IMG/VR virus record: IMGVR_UViG_3300034082_004767
Coordinates: 1 to 49,903 of that record
DNA from: a virus
Length of the DNA: 49,903 bases
Strand: one strand, 5' to 3'
Positions within the stretch are counted from its first letter, which is position 1, and each line of letters begins with the position of its first letter. Positions 7,091 through 15,763 of the stretch are shown in pieces. The translations under genes were made by a program, and so were the position numbers. Under the pieces are notes generated by a model, which worked only from the letters and a program-made list of their open reading frames with translations, had not been told where the DNA came from and did not search any database.

Positions 7091-8371
7091 ATGAAGAATC
7101 TAAAACTCGAACTTTTTAACTTTAAGAAATCCCTATCATTTGATCAAGAGGATGTTTCTTATGTAATTGAAGGACACTTAAATAACTTTGTGGAATTCGG
7201 AGAGAAACAAATGATACACTCTTTGAACGAAAGGCTAAGGCCATATACTTATGATAAGAGTGTTAAAAAATTCCTTGAATCTTTGAATTCAGATCTTGCT
7301 CAGTATGAGCTTGTTTATGAGCTTAAGTCACTTTATAATATCCTAAATACAAAGAATCAAGGTGAATTGCTAAGACAACCAATAAACGTACTATTACAGA
7401 CTATCAATTTAGAAACAGATCAAGATAGAATGTCTAAGATTCTTAATGAATTGGCCATTTACGACTGGGTTCCTGAGATAAAACTTTTTGTACACAATCT
7501 TACAAAGTCTCCAGAGAAAAGAACTAATCTTTTAAGTGGTGGTAAAGGAGAATCTGTTTATACAATTGTAGAACAGGTTGAAGAAGGACATCTTGCTTTC
7601 ATAAAGGATTCTTGGTTCCTTTTATCAGAAAGTGCAATTGAAAAAACTCTTTTAGAGAACCATGTAAAGGATGAGAATAAGTTGAGAACACTTAGAAACC
7701 TACAAACTGCTCTTCAGTTCTGCAATGTTTCTGAAAGTAGAGTTGATTTTAGGATATCTGAATATCTTACCGTTGGTATCGGTGTTCAGAAAAAGGCAAT
7801 TTTTATCAATGATGATGAGTTGAATGGTGAATCTACTTTAGAGAGTATATTCTCATCTCCAATTGTTCCTATCGTAAATAAGAATTTTTATCCACTTATA
7901 CAAGAGGTTGCTAATAATATAGACTCATTTGTAGAATTGGATATTGTTAAAAGAGTATCAAATCTTATTAATCCTACATTAGAAGTATTTGCTTTCAATT
8001 TTAAGAACAATATGCACGTTTATAGATGTGATGAGAGATATGGATATTCTCTTTTTGCGTATTCTTCAGCCGTTGAGTTAGTAAATGAAGTTAGAAATGA
8101 GTTGAATTTTGATTTAACGTATTTTTACGAAAATAGACTAAGTAATGAATTAATATCAAAAAGAAAGTTAGAAGATAAAGAAAGACAAATCGAGTTGAAA
8201 CTCGAAGATGTTACTTTTAATATATCAAAAGTAAAAGCATCTATTCAGATGTTGGGAGAAAGCAAGGTTCTTAAAGAAGCTCTTTCAAACTTAGAAAAAA
8301 GAAATGATAATCTAAGTACTGAATTACAAGCTGTTAAAGAACTTCAATATAACGAAAGGATTAGAAAATAA
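7091..8371 (+). CDS. Conserved hypothetical, probable virion-related protein with C-terminal coiled coil, 426 aa
   Basis: A 426-residue, mostly helical protein. Residues 145-170 contain a Gly-rich turn (LLSGGKGESVYTIVEQ); residues 355-425 form a clear coiled coil (heptads around RKLEDKERQIELKLEDVTF and later LEKRNDNLSTELQAVKEL). It has its own promoter-like box and a strong terminator after it, so it is a single-gene transcription unit between gp15 and gp55. I do not recognise the family. Size and position among structural genes suggest a head or tail component or assembly factor, which is an inference. Confidence 0.75.
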   Translation: MKNLKLELFNFKKSLSFDQEDVSYVIEGHLNNFVEFGEKQMIHSLNERLRPYTYDKSVKKFLESLNSDLAQYELVYELKSLYNILNTKNQGELLRQPINVLLQTINLETDQDRMSKILNELAIYDWVPEIKLFVHNLTKSPEKRTNLLSGGKGESVYTIVEQVEEGHLAFIKDSWFLLSESAIEKTLLENHVKDENKLRTLRNLQTALQFCNVSESRVDFRISEYLTVGIGVQKKAIFINDDELNGESTLESIFSSPIVPIVNKNFYPLIQEVANNIDSFVELDIVKRVSNLINPTLEVFAFNFKNNMHVYRCDERYGYSLFAYSSAVELVNEVRNELNFDLTYFYENRLSNELISKRKLEDKERQIELKLEDVTFNISKVKASIQMLGESKVLKEALSNLEKRNDNLSTELQAVKELQYNERIRK

Positions 8372-8390
8372 TTATTAATAGATTTAAAAA

Positions 8391-8430
8391 AGGTGGGAAT
8401 TATAATTATATAATTCCCACCTTTTTTTTT
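8391..8430 (+). terminator. Rho-independent terminator
   Basis: AGGTGGGAATTATA and its complement TATAATTCCCACCT form a long hairpin at 8391-8421, followed by nine T residues. It follows the 7091-8371 gene by 20 nt. Confidence 0.9.
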
Positions 8431-8488
8431 AAACTTTTTTTACTATTAAATGTATAACATGAAACCAAATAAAAAATAATTTACATGA

Positions 8489-8854
8489 ATGTACTTAAAC
8501 AACAAGGATTTATACTATGAGATAATTGTCTCAAAGGCTCAAGGAAAACTCACAAGAAAGGCCGAAAGGATGCTAGAGATTTTAGGCAAAGAAACAATAA
8601 AAAAAATGAGGTATTGGAGCAATGATGATAGAAATGATTGCTTACAAGGTGGATTACTTGATATGTATGCAAACTGGTATAATTTCAATGAAGAAAAAAG
8701 TGTGAATCCATTCGCTTATTTCACTGAGATATTCAAAAGAGGTATCGCAAAAGCATTCAATGAGATTTATAAGAAAAAAGGAGATCCAGAATCTTCTATA
8801 AGATTGGTCTCATTAGAAGGATCTAACGGTGGATTGGGACTACACTCACTTTAA
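8489..8854 (+). CDS. 55: Late-transcription sigma factor, gp55-like
   Basis: 121 residues. N-terminal NNKDLYYEIIVSKAQGKLTR and central NPFAYFTEIFKRGIAKAFNE match T4 gp55 (NPFAYYT motif), the small sigma-70-family protein that directs host RNA polymerase to late promoters and contacts the sliding clamp. It is shorter than T4 gp55 (about 185 aa). The C-terminal tail GGLGLHSL may be the clamp-binding end, as in T4 where that epitope is C-terminal; this is inferred. ATG 8489 is used because TGA lies directly upstream in frame. The likely targets are the TTAATATATA boxes described here. Confidence 0.85.
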   Translation: MYLNNKDLYYEIIVSKAQGKLTRKAERMLEILGKETIKKMRYWSNDDRNDCLQGGLLDMYANWYNFNEEKSVNPFAYFTEIFKRGIAKAFNEIYKKKGDPESSIRLVSLEGSNGGLGLHSL

Positions 8855-9381
8855 ACCCCAAGCTTTTTAAGTGTAGATTCTGTGATTACTATGAACTCCC
8901 AACCCTTCTTGTCACAAAATTTTATCATGGTCTCCCACTTCTTTAGGTTTTTTTGAGCCATCTTCAATTTATATTCTAGATTTTTTAACCTTTTGATAGT
9001 TGGATTATCTGGTACTTCAAATTTCTTTTCTTGTAAAAGAATTACATCTTTATATTCTGATTCTGGTTTAACCTCAACTATTATTTTTCTTATACCATTA
9101 TTTGATTCGAGCTCATAATAAAAGTCTGAGTAATAGGTATGATTTTTAAGATTTATATCACCATTACTCTCATAGTGAGTTAGTTGATAAGGTATTGATA
9201 TACATTCAGCACCCCATCTTTTAACTTTATCGGAGTTATCAAGGAATATCATCATTCGATATTCAAGCGAACTTCTATAATAGATCCCTCCTTCATTATT
9301 AAATTTAATAACCTTTTCTCTATTTTTTGGAATATAGTTTCCTTGGTGATAATTTTTATTGTTCGGTTTTGAGTTTATCAT
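8851..9381 (-). CDS. 4: Head completion nuclease, gp4-like
   Basis: 176 residues. Matches T4 gp4 in order: NYHQGNYIPKNREKV, then IYYRSSLEYRMMIFLDNS, KRWGAECISIPYQL, YYSDFYYEL and the nuclease core KIIVEVKPESEY (E-x-K of a PD-(D/E)XK fold, with the Asp in YYSDFY). T4 gp4 is needed to make filled heads competent for tail joining. It is convergent with gp55, overlapping its stop by 4 nt, and the C-terminus reads WEFIVITESTLKKLGV, also typical of the family. Confidence 0.88.
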   Translation of the reverse strand: MINSKPNNKNYHQGNYIPKNREKVIKFNNEGGIYYRSSLEYRMMIFLDNSDKVKRWGAECISIPYQLTHYESNGDINLKNHTYYSDFYYELESNNGIRKIIVEVKPESEYKDVILLQEKKFEVPDNPTIKRLKNLEYKLKMAQKNLKKWETMIKFCDKKGWEFIVITESTLKKLGV

Positions 9382-9398
9382 TATTTATATATATAAAC

Positions 9399-10172
9399 AT
9401 GAGATTGTTCAGATATAAAAACTTTATTAAAGAATCAAAAGAGGACATAGATTCTATATGTAAAAAATTTGGTATAAAGAATTATACCATCAATGAAGAC
9501 TCAACTATTGATGTTGATGGAAATGTTAATCTACACGATAAAGCATTAACTAAACTTCCCTTGAAATTTGGAAAGGTAAGTGGTAATTTTTATTGTCATA
9601 GGAATCAATTAATAAGTTTAGAAGGCTCTCCCCTTTCAGTTGGTGGTGGTTTTTATTGTCATAGGAATCAATTAATAAGTTTAGAGGGAGCTCCTCTTTC
9701 AGTTGGTGGTAATTTTGATTGTGGTGATAATAAATTAATAAGTTTAGAAGGTTCTCCTATTTCAGTTGGTCGTTATTTTGATTGCAGTTCTAATCAATTA
9801 AAGAGTTTAGAGGGTTCTCCCCTTTCAGTTGGTGGTGATTTTTCCTGTAGTTTTAATCAATTAAAGAGTTTAGAAGGAATTTCTGGAAGGATTTCCGGTG
9901 GAATTTATTGTGATAATAATCAACTAAGAGATGTTAAAGGAGTTAAAGATGGTTGGTTAGGAGAATTTGATATAAGAAGAAATCCAGTCTATCAGATATT
10001 TAAATTATTTCCTATAGACAAATGGGATGAGGTTATTGAATTCCTAAACGAGCATGATACAATTAGAGATGGTAATTTAGTCATTTTACAAAGACTTGAA
10101 CAAGTTTTTTTGGATCTAGGTCTAAAAGTTCCAGAAATTGAAGAAATTAAAGGATATAAAATTCATTTTTAA
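9399..10172 (+). CDS. Leucine-rich-repeat-like protein with capsid-targeting-like leader, paralogue of 4468-5241
   Basis: ATG 9399 is chosen over an upstream in-frame start at 9327 because it gives MRLFRYKNFIKE-S, matching the paralogue's leader. The 257 residues have the same plan: leader, a charged head domain (CKKFGIKNYTINED), five exact 21-residue units at residues 69-173, then a cap. Differences are concentrated in the repeat faces (HRN, GDN, SSN, SFN), as expected if the two bind different partners. Role unknown; likely packaged and injected if the leader works like the T4 one. Confidence 0.85.
   Translation: MRLFRYKNFIKESKEDIDSICKKFGIKNYTINEDSTIDVDGNVNLHDKALTKLPLKFGKVSGNFYCHRNQLISLEGSPLSVGGGFYCHRNQLISLEGAPLSVGGNFDCGDNKLISLEGSPISVGRYFDCSSNQLKSLEGSPLSVGGDFSCSFNQLKSLEGISGRISGGIYCDNNQLRDVKGVKDGWLGEFDIRRNPVYQIFKLFPIDKWDEVIEFLNEHDTIRDGNLVILQRLEQVFLDLGLKVPEIEEIKGYKIHF
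9603..9917 (+). repeat. Five 63-bp tandem LRR-type repeats
   Basis: Unit-opening Asn codons recur every 63 nt at residues 69, 90, 111, 132, 153 and 174. Individual units are near-identical to those at 4669-4983, so the two arrays are direct repeats about 4.9 kb apart. Confidence 0.85.
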
Positions 10173-10197
10173 TATATAAAGAAAAATAAAATAAAAA

Positions 10198-10386
10198 ATG
10201 AGACATATAAGACCATTTAAAGAAAATAAAACCGATATGATTGAAAGAAAAGATCCAGAGAGTTATAGAAAAGAGATAGTTCAAAAAGTAATAGATGCGC
10301 TTGTTAAAGATCAGAACAATCACCCTGGTTATCAATCATTTAGAGAAGAGTTAGAAGATTTCTTAAGTACTTTCCCAAAAGAATAA
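10198..10386 (+). CDS. Small protein with leader-like N-terminus, 62 aa
   Basis: Starts MRHIRPFKENKTDMIE, a divergent form of the shared leader, followed by a 40-residue helical, charged domain. A TTAATATATA box overlaps the stop of the LRR gene (10169-10178) and an A-rich leader precedes the ATG. Function unknown; possibly a minor head cargo protein. Confidence 0.6.
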   Translation: MRHIRPFKENKTDMIERKDPESYRKEIVQKVIDALVKDQNNHPGYQSFREELEDFLSTFPKE

Positions 10387-10435
10387 AAGAGAAGGGAGGA
10401 TTTTTTATATATATACTTAAATTTTTGATGTTTTC

Positions 10436-11095
10436 ATGAAAAAATGTAGTAAATGTAGTATTATAAAATCTTTAGATTTATTCAATAATGATAAATCCTC
10501 TAAAGATGGTTTCAGATCAAACTGCAAAGATTGTAGAAAGAATCAAAATAAACTATGGTATTCTAAAAATATCGATAAGATAAAATTAGAAAAAGTTAAA
10601 TACTATGAATTGAATAGAGATCTGATTTTAGAAAAAAGTTCTATAAGATATGAAGAAAATAGAGATCAAAAGTTAGATTATCAAAAAGAATATCAAAATA
10701 AGAATAAAGAAAAAAGAAATCAATATTTATCAAGAAGGCGCAAAAATGATGTGATGTTCAGATTAACTACAAATATTAGAAATTTAATTAATAATTGTTT
10801 TTATGAATCAGGATATTCTAAAAAAACAAGAACTGAAGAAATAATAGGTTGTTCATTTAATGAGATGAGATTCTATCTGGAATCTAGATTTGAAGATTGG
10901 ATGGATTGGGAAAATAGAGGAATATACACAGGAGAATTCAATTCTGGATGGGATATAGATCATATAATCCCGATATCTTCCGCTAAAAGTGAACAAGAAA
11001 TAATCAATCTCAACCACTATACAAATTTACAACCACTCTGTAGTAAAATAAATAGAGATATTAAAAAAAATAAAATAGAATATGGCATCATATAA
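10436..11095 (+). CDS. HNH homing endonuclease
   Basis: 219 residues. N-terminal zinc site CSKCSIIKSLDLFNNDKSS with a second pair CKDC, then a basic Lys/Asn-rich linker, and a C-terminal HNH nuclease: WDIDHIIPISSA, LNHYTNLQPLCSKINRDI, with catalytic His in DHIIP. Free-standing genes of this type sit next to conserved genes in T4-like phages and cut intron-less or HEG-less alleles. Its last 14 nt overlap the portal gene start, so insertion did not break the portal. Confidence 0.85.
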   Translation: MKKCSKCSIIKSLDLFNNDKSSKDGFRSNCKDCRKNQNKLWYSKNIDKIKLEKVKYYELNRDLILEKSSIRYEENRDQKLDYQKEYQNKNKEKRNQYLSRRRKNDVMFRLTTNIRNLINNCFYESGYSKKTRTEEIIGCSFNEMRFYLESRFEDWMDWENRGIYTGEFNSGWDIDHIIPISSAKSEQEIINLNHYTNLQPLCSKINRDIKKNKIEYGII

Positions 11096-12770
11096 TCCAT
11101 CAAATAATAGCAATCAATTCCAATATACCATGAACTCCGCTGTTGAGAACAGAGGACTATTTTCTAGGATACTCAGAAACCTCTCATCTTGGGGAATGAA
11201 CTACGATGATATGGTAGCTAGAAATCAAGTGGGTGTTGGAATAAACGAAGATCCTTATTCGCAACAAGGAAATTCAATGTATGATTTCTTTTCAAGACGA
11301 GCAGTTGCATCAGTTTTAAATAAGAAGTCAATACCTTATCTTGATAGATCTTATTCAGATAAAAGAAGAATTTTAAGAGAGTATTCGATAAAAGATGAGA
11401 TAAGGGATTTTATATCAAGTGTTTGTGATGAAGCAATAATATATTCTGATAAGGATTTCTGTAGTCCTAAATCTTTATCAACAGATTACTCACAGGATGT
11501 AAGAGATAAATATCAAGAATATTTTGAAAAAATATACAATCGTTTTGGATTTTCCGATTCTATAACTGCTTGGCAGATGATGAAAGATTTTCTCATAGAT
11601 GGGTATATTGCAGTTGAGATCGTATGGGATGATAAAAAGAAGAATATAATATATTTTAATAGGATGAGACCAGAAACATTGGTTCCAGCATATGAACCAA
11701 CCATTGGTAATCTTTGGATTCAATATCCAGAGGATCCACAACTTCGTAGGATATTTTTAGATTCACAATTGATATTCATTTCATATTCATCTCAGAATGA
11801 TTATTCAGAAACCTCTTATGTTGAAGGACTCATAAAGCCATATAATCAAGTAAAGATATTAGAACAAACAAAGATAATGTTCAATATCATAAATGCAACA
11901 CTTTATCAGAAATTCACTGTACCTATTAAAGGTTTGTCAAGACAAAGAGCAGAAGAACAAATCGGTCAACTTATTCAAGACTATTCAGAAGAAGTAGAAT
12001 GGGATGATAGCTTAGGCAGTCTAAGAATAAATGGTCAAAAACATCTTCCTTATAATAAACAGTTCTGGTTTCCAGAAGGAGATGCTGGTACTCCAGGTAT
12101 GGAATTGATGTCACCACAGGGACATAATCTTAATGAAGATGATATGTTGAAATGGTTTTTTGCAATATTAAAAAGAGCATCTAAGATACCTGCTCAAAGA
12201 TTTAATGAAGATGGTGGAGGAAATGTTTTTACAGATGCTGCTGAAATAACAAGAGATGAGGCTAAATTCAGTAACTTTATTCATAGATTAAGAGCCAATT
12301 TTAGGGAACTTATTGTTAAGCCACTTAGATTACAAATGCTTGTTGAGTTTCCAGAATTAAAGAATGATGAAAGGTTTTTAAATGAAGTTGATATTAATTT
12401 TATTTCTAATCAATTATTCGAAGAATGGAAAAAACTAGGTAATCTTATGAAGAAATCAGAGATATTAACTTCTCTTAATGGAATACAGAAAGCAGATGGA
12501 CAACCTTATTTCCATATTGAATATCTTATTGATAATGTTTTAAGTTTAACACCTGAGGAAAAAGAAGAAAATAAAAAGTACTGGTTGAAAGATAGTGCTG
12601 GTGCTGGATCAGGTCCAGAAGGCGCACCAGGAGAAGAAGGTGGTGCCGAAGGAATGGGCGATACGGGAACAGAAGGTGGCGGTGAAACAGAGACTCCAGA
12701 AGCACCAGCTGAAACTCCTGCTCCAGAAGAAGGAGGAGAAGCTGGTGGAGGAACTGAATTTGAATTTTAA
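11082..12770 (+). CDS. 20: Portal vertex protein, gp20-like
   Basis: 562 residues, close to T4 gp20 (524). It forms the dodecameric ring at the DNA-entry vertex and nucleates prohead assembly. Characteristic segments: DEIRDFISSVCDEAIIYSDK near 105, a middle KILEQTKIMFNIINATLYQK, the VEWDDSLGSLRI stretch, and NEDDMLKWFFAILKRASKIPAQRF with ITRDEAKFSNFIHRLR near 400. The C-terminal 60 residues are a low-complexity Gly/Glu/Pro tail not present in T4. The start overlaps the HNH gene by 14 nt. Confidence 0.93.
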   Translation: MASYNPSNNSNQFQYTMNSAVENRGLFSRILRNLSSWGMNYDDMVARNQVGVGINEDPYSQQGNSMYDFFSRRAVASVLNKKSIPYLDRSYSDKRRILREYSIKDEIRDFISSVCDEAIIYSDKDFCSPKSLSTDYSQDVRDKYQEYFEKIYNRFGFSDSITAWQMMKDFLIDGYIAVEIVWDDKKKNIIYFNRMRPETLVPAYEPTIGNLWIQYPEDPQLRRIFLDSQLIFISYSSQNDYSETSYVEGLIKPYNQVKILEQTKIMFNIINATLYQKFTVPIKGLSRQRAEEQIGQLIQDYSEEVEWDDSLGSLRINGQKHLPYNKQFWFPEGDAGTPGMELMSPQGHNLNEDDMLKWFFAILKRASKIPAQRFNEDGGGNVFTDAAEITRDEAKFSNFIHRLRANFRELIVKPLRLQMLVEFPELKNDERFLNEVDINFISNQLFEEWKKLGNLMKKSEILTSLNGIQKADGQPYFHIEYLIDNVLSLTPEEKEENKKYWLKDSAGAGSGPEGAPGEEGGAEGMGDTGTEGGGETETPEAPAETPAPEEGGEAGGGTEFEF

Positions 12771-12778
12771 TTGATGGT

Positions 12779-13450
12779 ATGAATTATGATAGGTGGAATA
12801 AAGATAAACACAAAGAATTTAGAAGGTTAAAAAGATCTGGATATACAGATGATATGTTGATTCAATATTTTGGAGAAGATATTTATTATTCTGGTATGTA
12901 TAATAGAAAATCAACAATAATGCCTTGGTTAGAGTTTCTAACAGAGATATTAATTACACCAGAATATACTGAGTATGATATTTCAAAAACTCCATCTGTT
13001 ATTTACAAAAATCAATTTGACTATGTAATTAGTTTTGAAAACAATAGTGTTGTTTATATTATCTCATTATTTTATTATATAATAGATGGAGTAGAAACAT
13101 ACAATTTTCTATTGACAACTGATAAACAATGGGAGGAATATAGAAAAAAGTTAAATGAAATTGGATATAAGGGGTATATAACCAATGATGAAAGAAGTGA
13201 TTTGATTAATATTGTTGAAAAAGAAACAGTACTCAATCAATTATATCCTGTTATGAAGAAAACATCTTATATTTTGTTTGATGTTTTTAAACAACATTTA
13301 AAAGGTTCTATTATCTCATTAGGAGAAACAAAAAATTTGGTTAAGATAAATTTATATAGAAATATTATCAAAAACTTTTCAGACATTGAAGAAATTGAAG
13401 AAAAGTTTGATGATGTTGGTAATAGATACTTTCTTTATCGAATAAGTTAA
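12779..13450 (+). CDS. Hypothetical protein downstream of portal, 223 aa
   Basis: Starts 8 nt after the portal stop, so it is probably translated from the same message. N-terminus MNYDRWNKDKHKEFRRLKRSG is basic and helical (GYTDDMLIQYFG follows); the rest is a mixed alpha/beta domain with no motif I know. In T4 this position holds small prohead core genes 67 and 68, but I see no similarity in composition or length. Confidence 0.7.
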   Translation: MNYDRWNKDKHKEFRRLKRSGYTDDMLIQYFGEDIYYSGMYNRKSTIMPWLEFLTEILITPEYTEYDISKTPSVIYKNQFDYVISFENNSVVYIISLFYYIIDGVETYNFLLTTDKQWEEYRKKLNEIGYKGYITNDERSDLINIVEKETVLNQLYPVMKKTSYILFDVFKQHLKGSIISLGETKNLVKINLYRNIIKNFSDIEEIEEKFDDVGNRYFLYRIS

Positions 13451-13475
13451 GAAAGTATTTCAAATATAAGAAAAA

Positions 13476-13868
13476 CTATTTAAGAATGAATCTCCAAGAA
13501 TCTTTCTTAGTAGATAAAGTTAAAATATTTTTCATTTTTTCATATATCTTTCCTTTATCATTCTCAAGGAACTCAACATTAACTTTTAAAGATTCTATTT
13601 TAAGTTCTGAATCCACAATAACTTCAATACTTTCAATTGTTGCTATTGCATCACCTAATAATATATCATTATCATCATTACAATCTATGTAGTATGGACT
13701 ACCCATAGATGTTTTCATATCTTCTAAGGTTATTAATGATTTCTTACCTAAAAGAGAATTTAACTTGATCTCTCTTAAAAAATCTTTACCTGGTCGAAAT
13801 TGTCTTATATACTTTTCAAATTCAATAAGATCATTGTTTGAATCATCAATTTGTAGATGGTATTGCAT
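13476..13868 (-). CDS. Hypothetical protein, 130 aa
   Basis: A 130-residue acidic protein on the minus strand, convergent with the portal operon. No recognised domain; strands around residues 70-105 (ATIESIEVIVDSELKIESLK). Its start overlaps the end of a truncated endonuclease gene by 23 nt, which suggests that the endonuclease remnant was eroded up to this gene. Confidence 0.6.
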   Translation of the reverse strand: MQYHLQIDDSNNDLIEFEKYIRQFRPGKDFLREIKLNSLLGKKSLITLEDMKTSMGSPYYIDCNDDNDILLGDAIATIESIEVIVDSELKIESLKVNVEFLENDKGKIYEKMKNILTLSTKKDSWRFILK

Positions 13869-14214
13869 TTCTCTCGCTTATTCTTTTTCTTATTTTAGTG
13901 AATATCTCAGTGTTCTGTATAGGATATTCAACACCATAATTTTCTATTAAAGTTTCTTTTCTCTTTTTTTCAGAACACTTTCTACAATAATATTCTAACC
14001 ATTTATTGTCATACTTTACATAGTTTTTAAATATAACATCTTTAACAACACCACATCCATCACATTTACAAGTTATCTTATAATGAGAACCCTTTGAAAG
14101 TAATTCAACTGGAATTGTTAAGTTTTCACCTATGTTTATATCATATCCAAAATCATCAAAATATTGAAAGTTTGATGAATTTATTTTAATTGTTATTTCT
14201 CTTGTTAGAATCAT
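13846..14214 (-). pseudogene. Truncated VSR-like homing endonuclease, N-terminal zinc-ribbon part only
   Basis: From ATG 14214 (MILTREITIKINSSNFQYF) the product parallels the first ~110 residues of the complete endonuclease at 17337-18917 (MIISDQVSITINSANFNHY). It keeps the two CxxC pairs (CDGC, CRKC) and the start of one NYGVEYPIQ repeat, then ends with an unrelated ISERNAIPSTN. The nuclease domain is gone, so it is a remnant, though the short protein might still be made. An in-frame upstream ATG at 14256 is less likely. Confidence 0.7.
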
Positions 14215-14274
14215 AAAAAACCGTAAGAATTTAAAGTATATATCTTGAATGGTCATGCCTGTTCTAAAATTTCT

Positions 14275-14282
14275 TATATTTG
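14275..14282 (+). promoter_or_regulatory. Bacteroidota-type -7 box TATATTTG four nt before the start codon
   Basis: TATATTTG matches the Bacteroidota TAnnTTTG element. It ends 4 nt before ATG 14287, so transcription would start at or next to the A of the ATG, giving a leaderless message. No clear TTTG -33 element is seen at the usual spacing. Confidence 0.45.
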
Positions 14283-14286
14283 ATAT

Positions 14287-14580
14287 ATGAGCGAAGTAGA
14301 TATGTGGATAGAAGTAATGTCAAGATTAGGATTTCTCTTTATAGAAGAAACATGCACTGGAGACATCAATGTTTTAGAATATGTATGGACTCCAACAAAT
14401 CATACATACCAAATCTATTTTAATCTGAATACAGAAGAGGTCAATTCACTTTTCTGTGTCATTTCATCCACCACGGGAATACCTCCTATCCGAAATTCCG
14501 GTGGTGTTACTAAAAAATCATTTTATAATCAGTATATAAATATATTCAGACAAGTAAAATTAGAATATCTTGATACATAG
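14287..14580 (+). CDS. Hypothetical protein, 97 aa
   Basis: A 97-residue protein with a beta-rich middle (YQIYFNLNTEEVNSLFCVIS) and no leader motif. No recognised family. It directly follows a TATATTTG box and its codon use looks normal for the region. Confidence 0.6.
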   Translation: MSEVDMWIEVMSRLGFLFIEETCTGDINVLEYVWTPTNHTYQIYFNLNTEEVNSLFCVISSTTGIPPIRNSGGVTKKSFYNQYINIFRQVKLEYLDT

Positions 14581-14609
14581 TGTCACTTTCTAAAAAAATA
14601 TGATATTTT

Positions 14610-14619
14610 TTAATATATA
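14610..14619 (+). promoter_or_regulatory. TTAATATATA promoter box, 5 nt before start codon
   Basis: TTAATATATA ends 5 nt before ATG 14625 and is preceded by a T-run. It is part of a set with the same 4-5 nt spacing at 15258, 26427, 27752, 28907, 31786 and, on the minus strand, 45417-45408. Confidence 0.55.
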
Positions 14620-14624
14620 GAAAT

Positions 14625-15257
14625 ATGAAATATGTTAAAAAGTTTGAAGAATTTACAGATAGTACTTTAAAAACTAATATCGATGCTTACAATAGATATT
14701 ATAATAGATATACTAATAGATCAGGTAAAGTAGCTTGGGAAGCAAAAGATTCACAAGAAGATAATTTCAATTTAGTATCGGATCATATAAAATCTGGAGA
14801 CTCTGTTTTAGATTATGGTTGTGGTTTAGGTGATTTAATATCACACTTAGAAAAAAAGAAAATACAAATTTCCGACTATTTAGGTGTTGATATAAATCAG
14901 AAATACATAGAAGACGCAAAAAAACATTATTCGGATTCTAATTTTAAACTAATCACTGATATAGATCAACTTTCTGGTAAATGGGATAAGGTTTGTGCTG
15001 TTGGTGTATTCACTTGGTATATAGGAAAAGAAGAATTTATAAAATCAATAAGAAAACTCATCGATTTATCAGAAAAAGAAGTTCTATTGACACTTTTATA
15101 TGATGATGATGTGGATTTCGAATCACCTAATTACTGGGAGTCTAATTATAGATATTATAATGAGGAACTTTTTGAAAATTTATTCCCCGATTTGATTGAT
15201 AATTTTGAGTTTCATAATTCATATCGAACTATATTGGTTAGAATTAAAAAGAATTGA
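14625..15257 (+). CDS. Class I SAM-dependent methyltransferase with capsid-targeting-like leader
   Basis: 210 residues. Leader MKYVKKFEEFTDS, then a Rossmann methyltransferase: motif I VLDYGCGLGDLISHL near residue 65, acidic motif II GVDINQKY near 90, and a KVCAVGVFTWYI motif IV-like strand. No DNA-methylase NPPY signature, so the substrate is more likely a small molecule, protein or RNA. The leader hints that the enzyme is packaged in the head and acts early in the host; that is inference. Confidence 0.82.
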   Translation: MKYVKKFEEFTDSTLKTNIDAYNRYYNRYTNRSGKVAWEAKDSQEDNFNLVSDHIKSGDSVLDYGCGLGDLISHLEKKKIQISDYLGVDINQKYIEDAKKHYSDSNFKLITDIDQLSGKWDKVCAVGVFTWYIGKEEFIKSIRKLIDLSEKEVLLTLLYDDDVDFESPNYWESNYRYYNEELFENLFPDLIDNFEFHNSYRTILVRIKKN

Positions 15258-15267
15258 TTAATATATA
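15258..15267 (+). promoter_or_regulatory. TTAATATATA promoter box, 4 nt before start codon
   Basis: TTAATATATA directly follows the methyltransferase stop and ends 4 nt before ATG 15272, giving each of these neighbouring genes its own promoter rather than an operon. Confidence 0.55.
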
Positions 15268-15271
15268 GAAT

Positions 15272-15763
15272 ATGAAATACATCAAAAAATTTGAAATAAA
15301 CGAATCAGTTGATCTTACGAAATCATATAAACCAAAATTGAGTTTTGAAAATGTAACAGGTGAGTGGTTAGTAGATCATGAATTTCCATCTGATGTCAAG
15401 GAATATTTGGAAAAAACCATAATACCATATTTTTGTGTGTTTTTATATTTTGATCCAAATAGATCTCATCATTCTTTAGGACAACTTTCTTATTTAAAAC
15501 AATATTATTCAGATTCAATTACTGATTTTATCGAGAATCCTGCTGTTTCTTTTCAATTAAGAACTAATATTGAAGAAAGTTTTTATTCAAATGATAGACA
15601 TTGGTTCTCAGTGGATGATCTTATATCAAATGAGGGATCAATGCCAAAATTACTTAGTATTGCGGAAAAAATAGAAGAATTTAACTCAGTAAGAAATGTT
15701 TATATTTCAGTGATAGATTTTAGATCTCAACAAATCACAATAATTTTTAAAAATACGATATGA
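15272..15763 (+). CDS. Hypothetical protein with capsid-targeting-like leader, 163 aa
   Basis: Leader MKYIKKFEINE-S, with an I-N-E site at the end as expected for prohead protease cleavage. The rest is a mixed domain (SDVKEYLEKTIIPYFCVFLY and a final strand NVYISVIDFRSQQITIIF) I do not recognise. The stop overlaps the next start (ATGA), so it is translationally coupled to the GNAT-like gene. Confidence 0.72.
   Translation: MKYIKKFEINESVDLTKSYKPKLSFENVTGEWLVDHEFPSDVKEYLEKTIIPYFCVFLYFDPNRSHHSLGQLSYLKQYYSDSITDFIENPAVSFQLRTNIEESFYSNDRHWFSVDDLISNEGSMPKLLSIAEKIEEFNSVRNVYISVIDFRSQQITIIFKNTI

Noticed and set aside
9327-9398. Longer start for the second LRR protein
   Set aside because: The extra 24 residues run through the divergent gp4 start region and are absent from the paralogue, whose leader matches ATG 9399.
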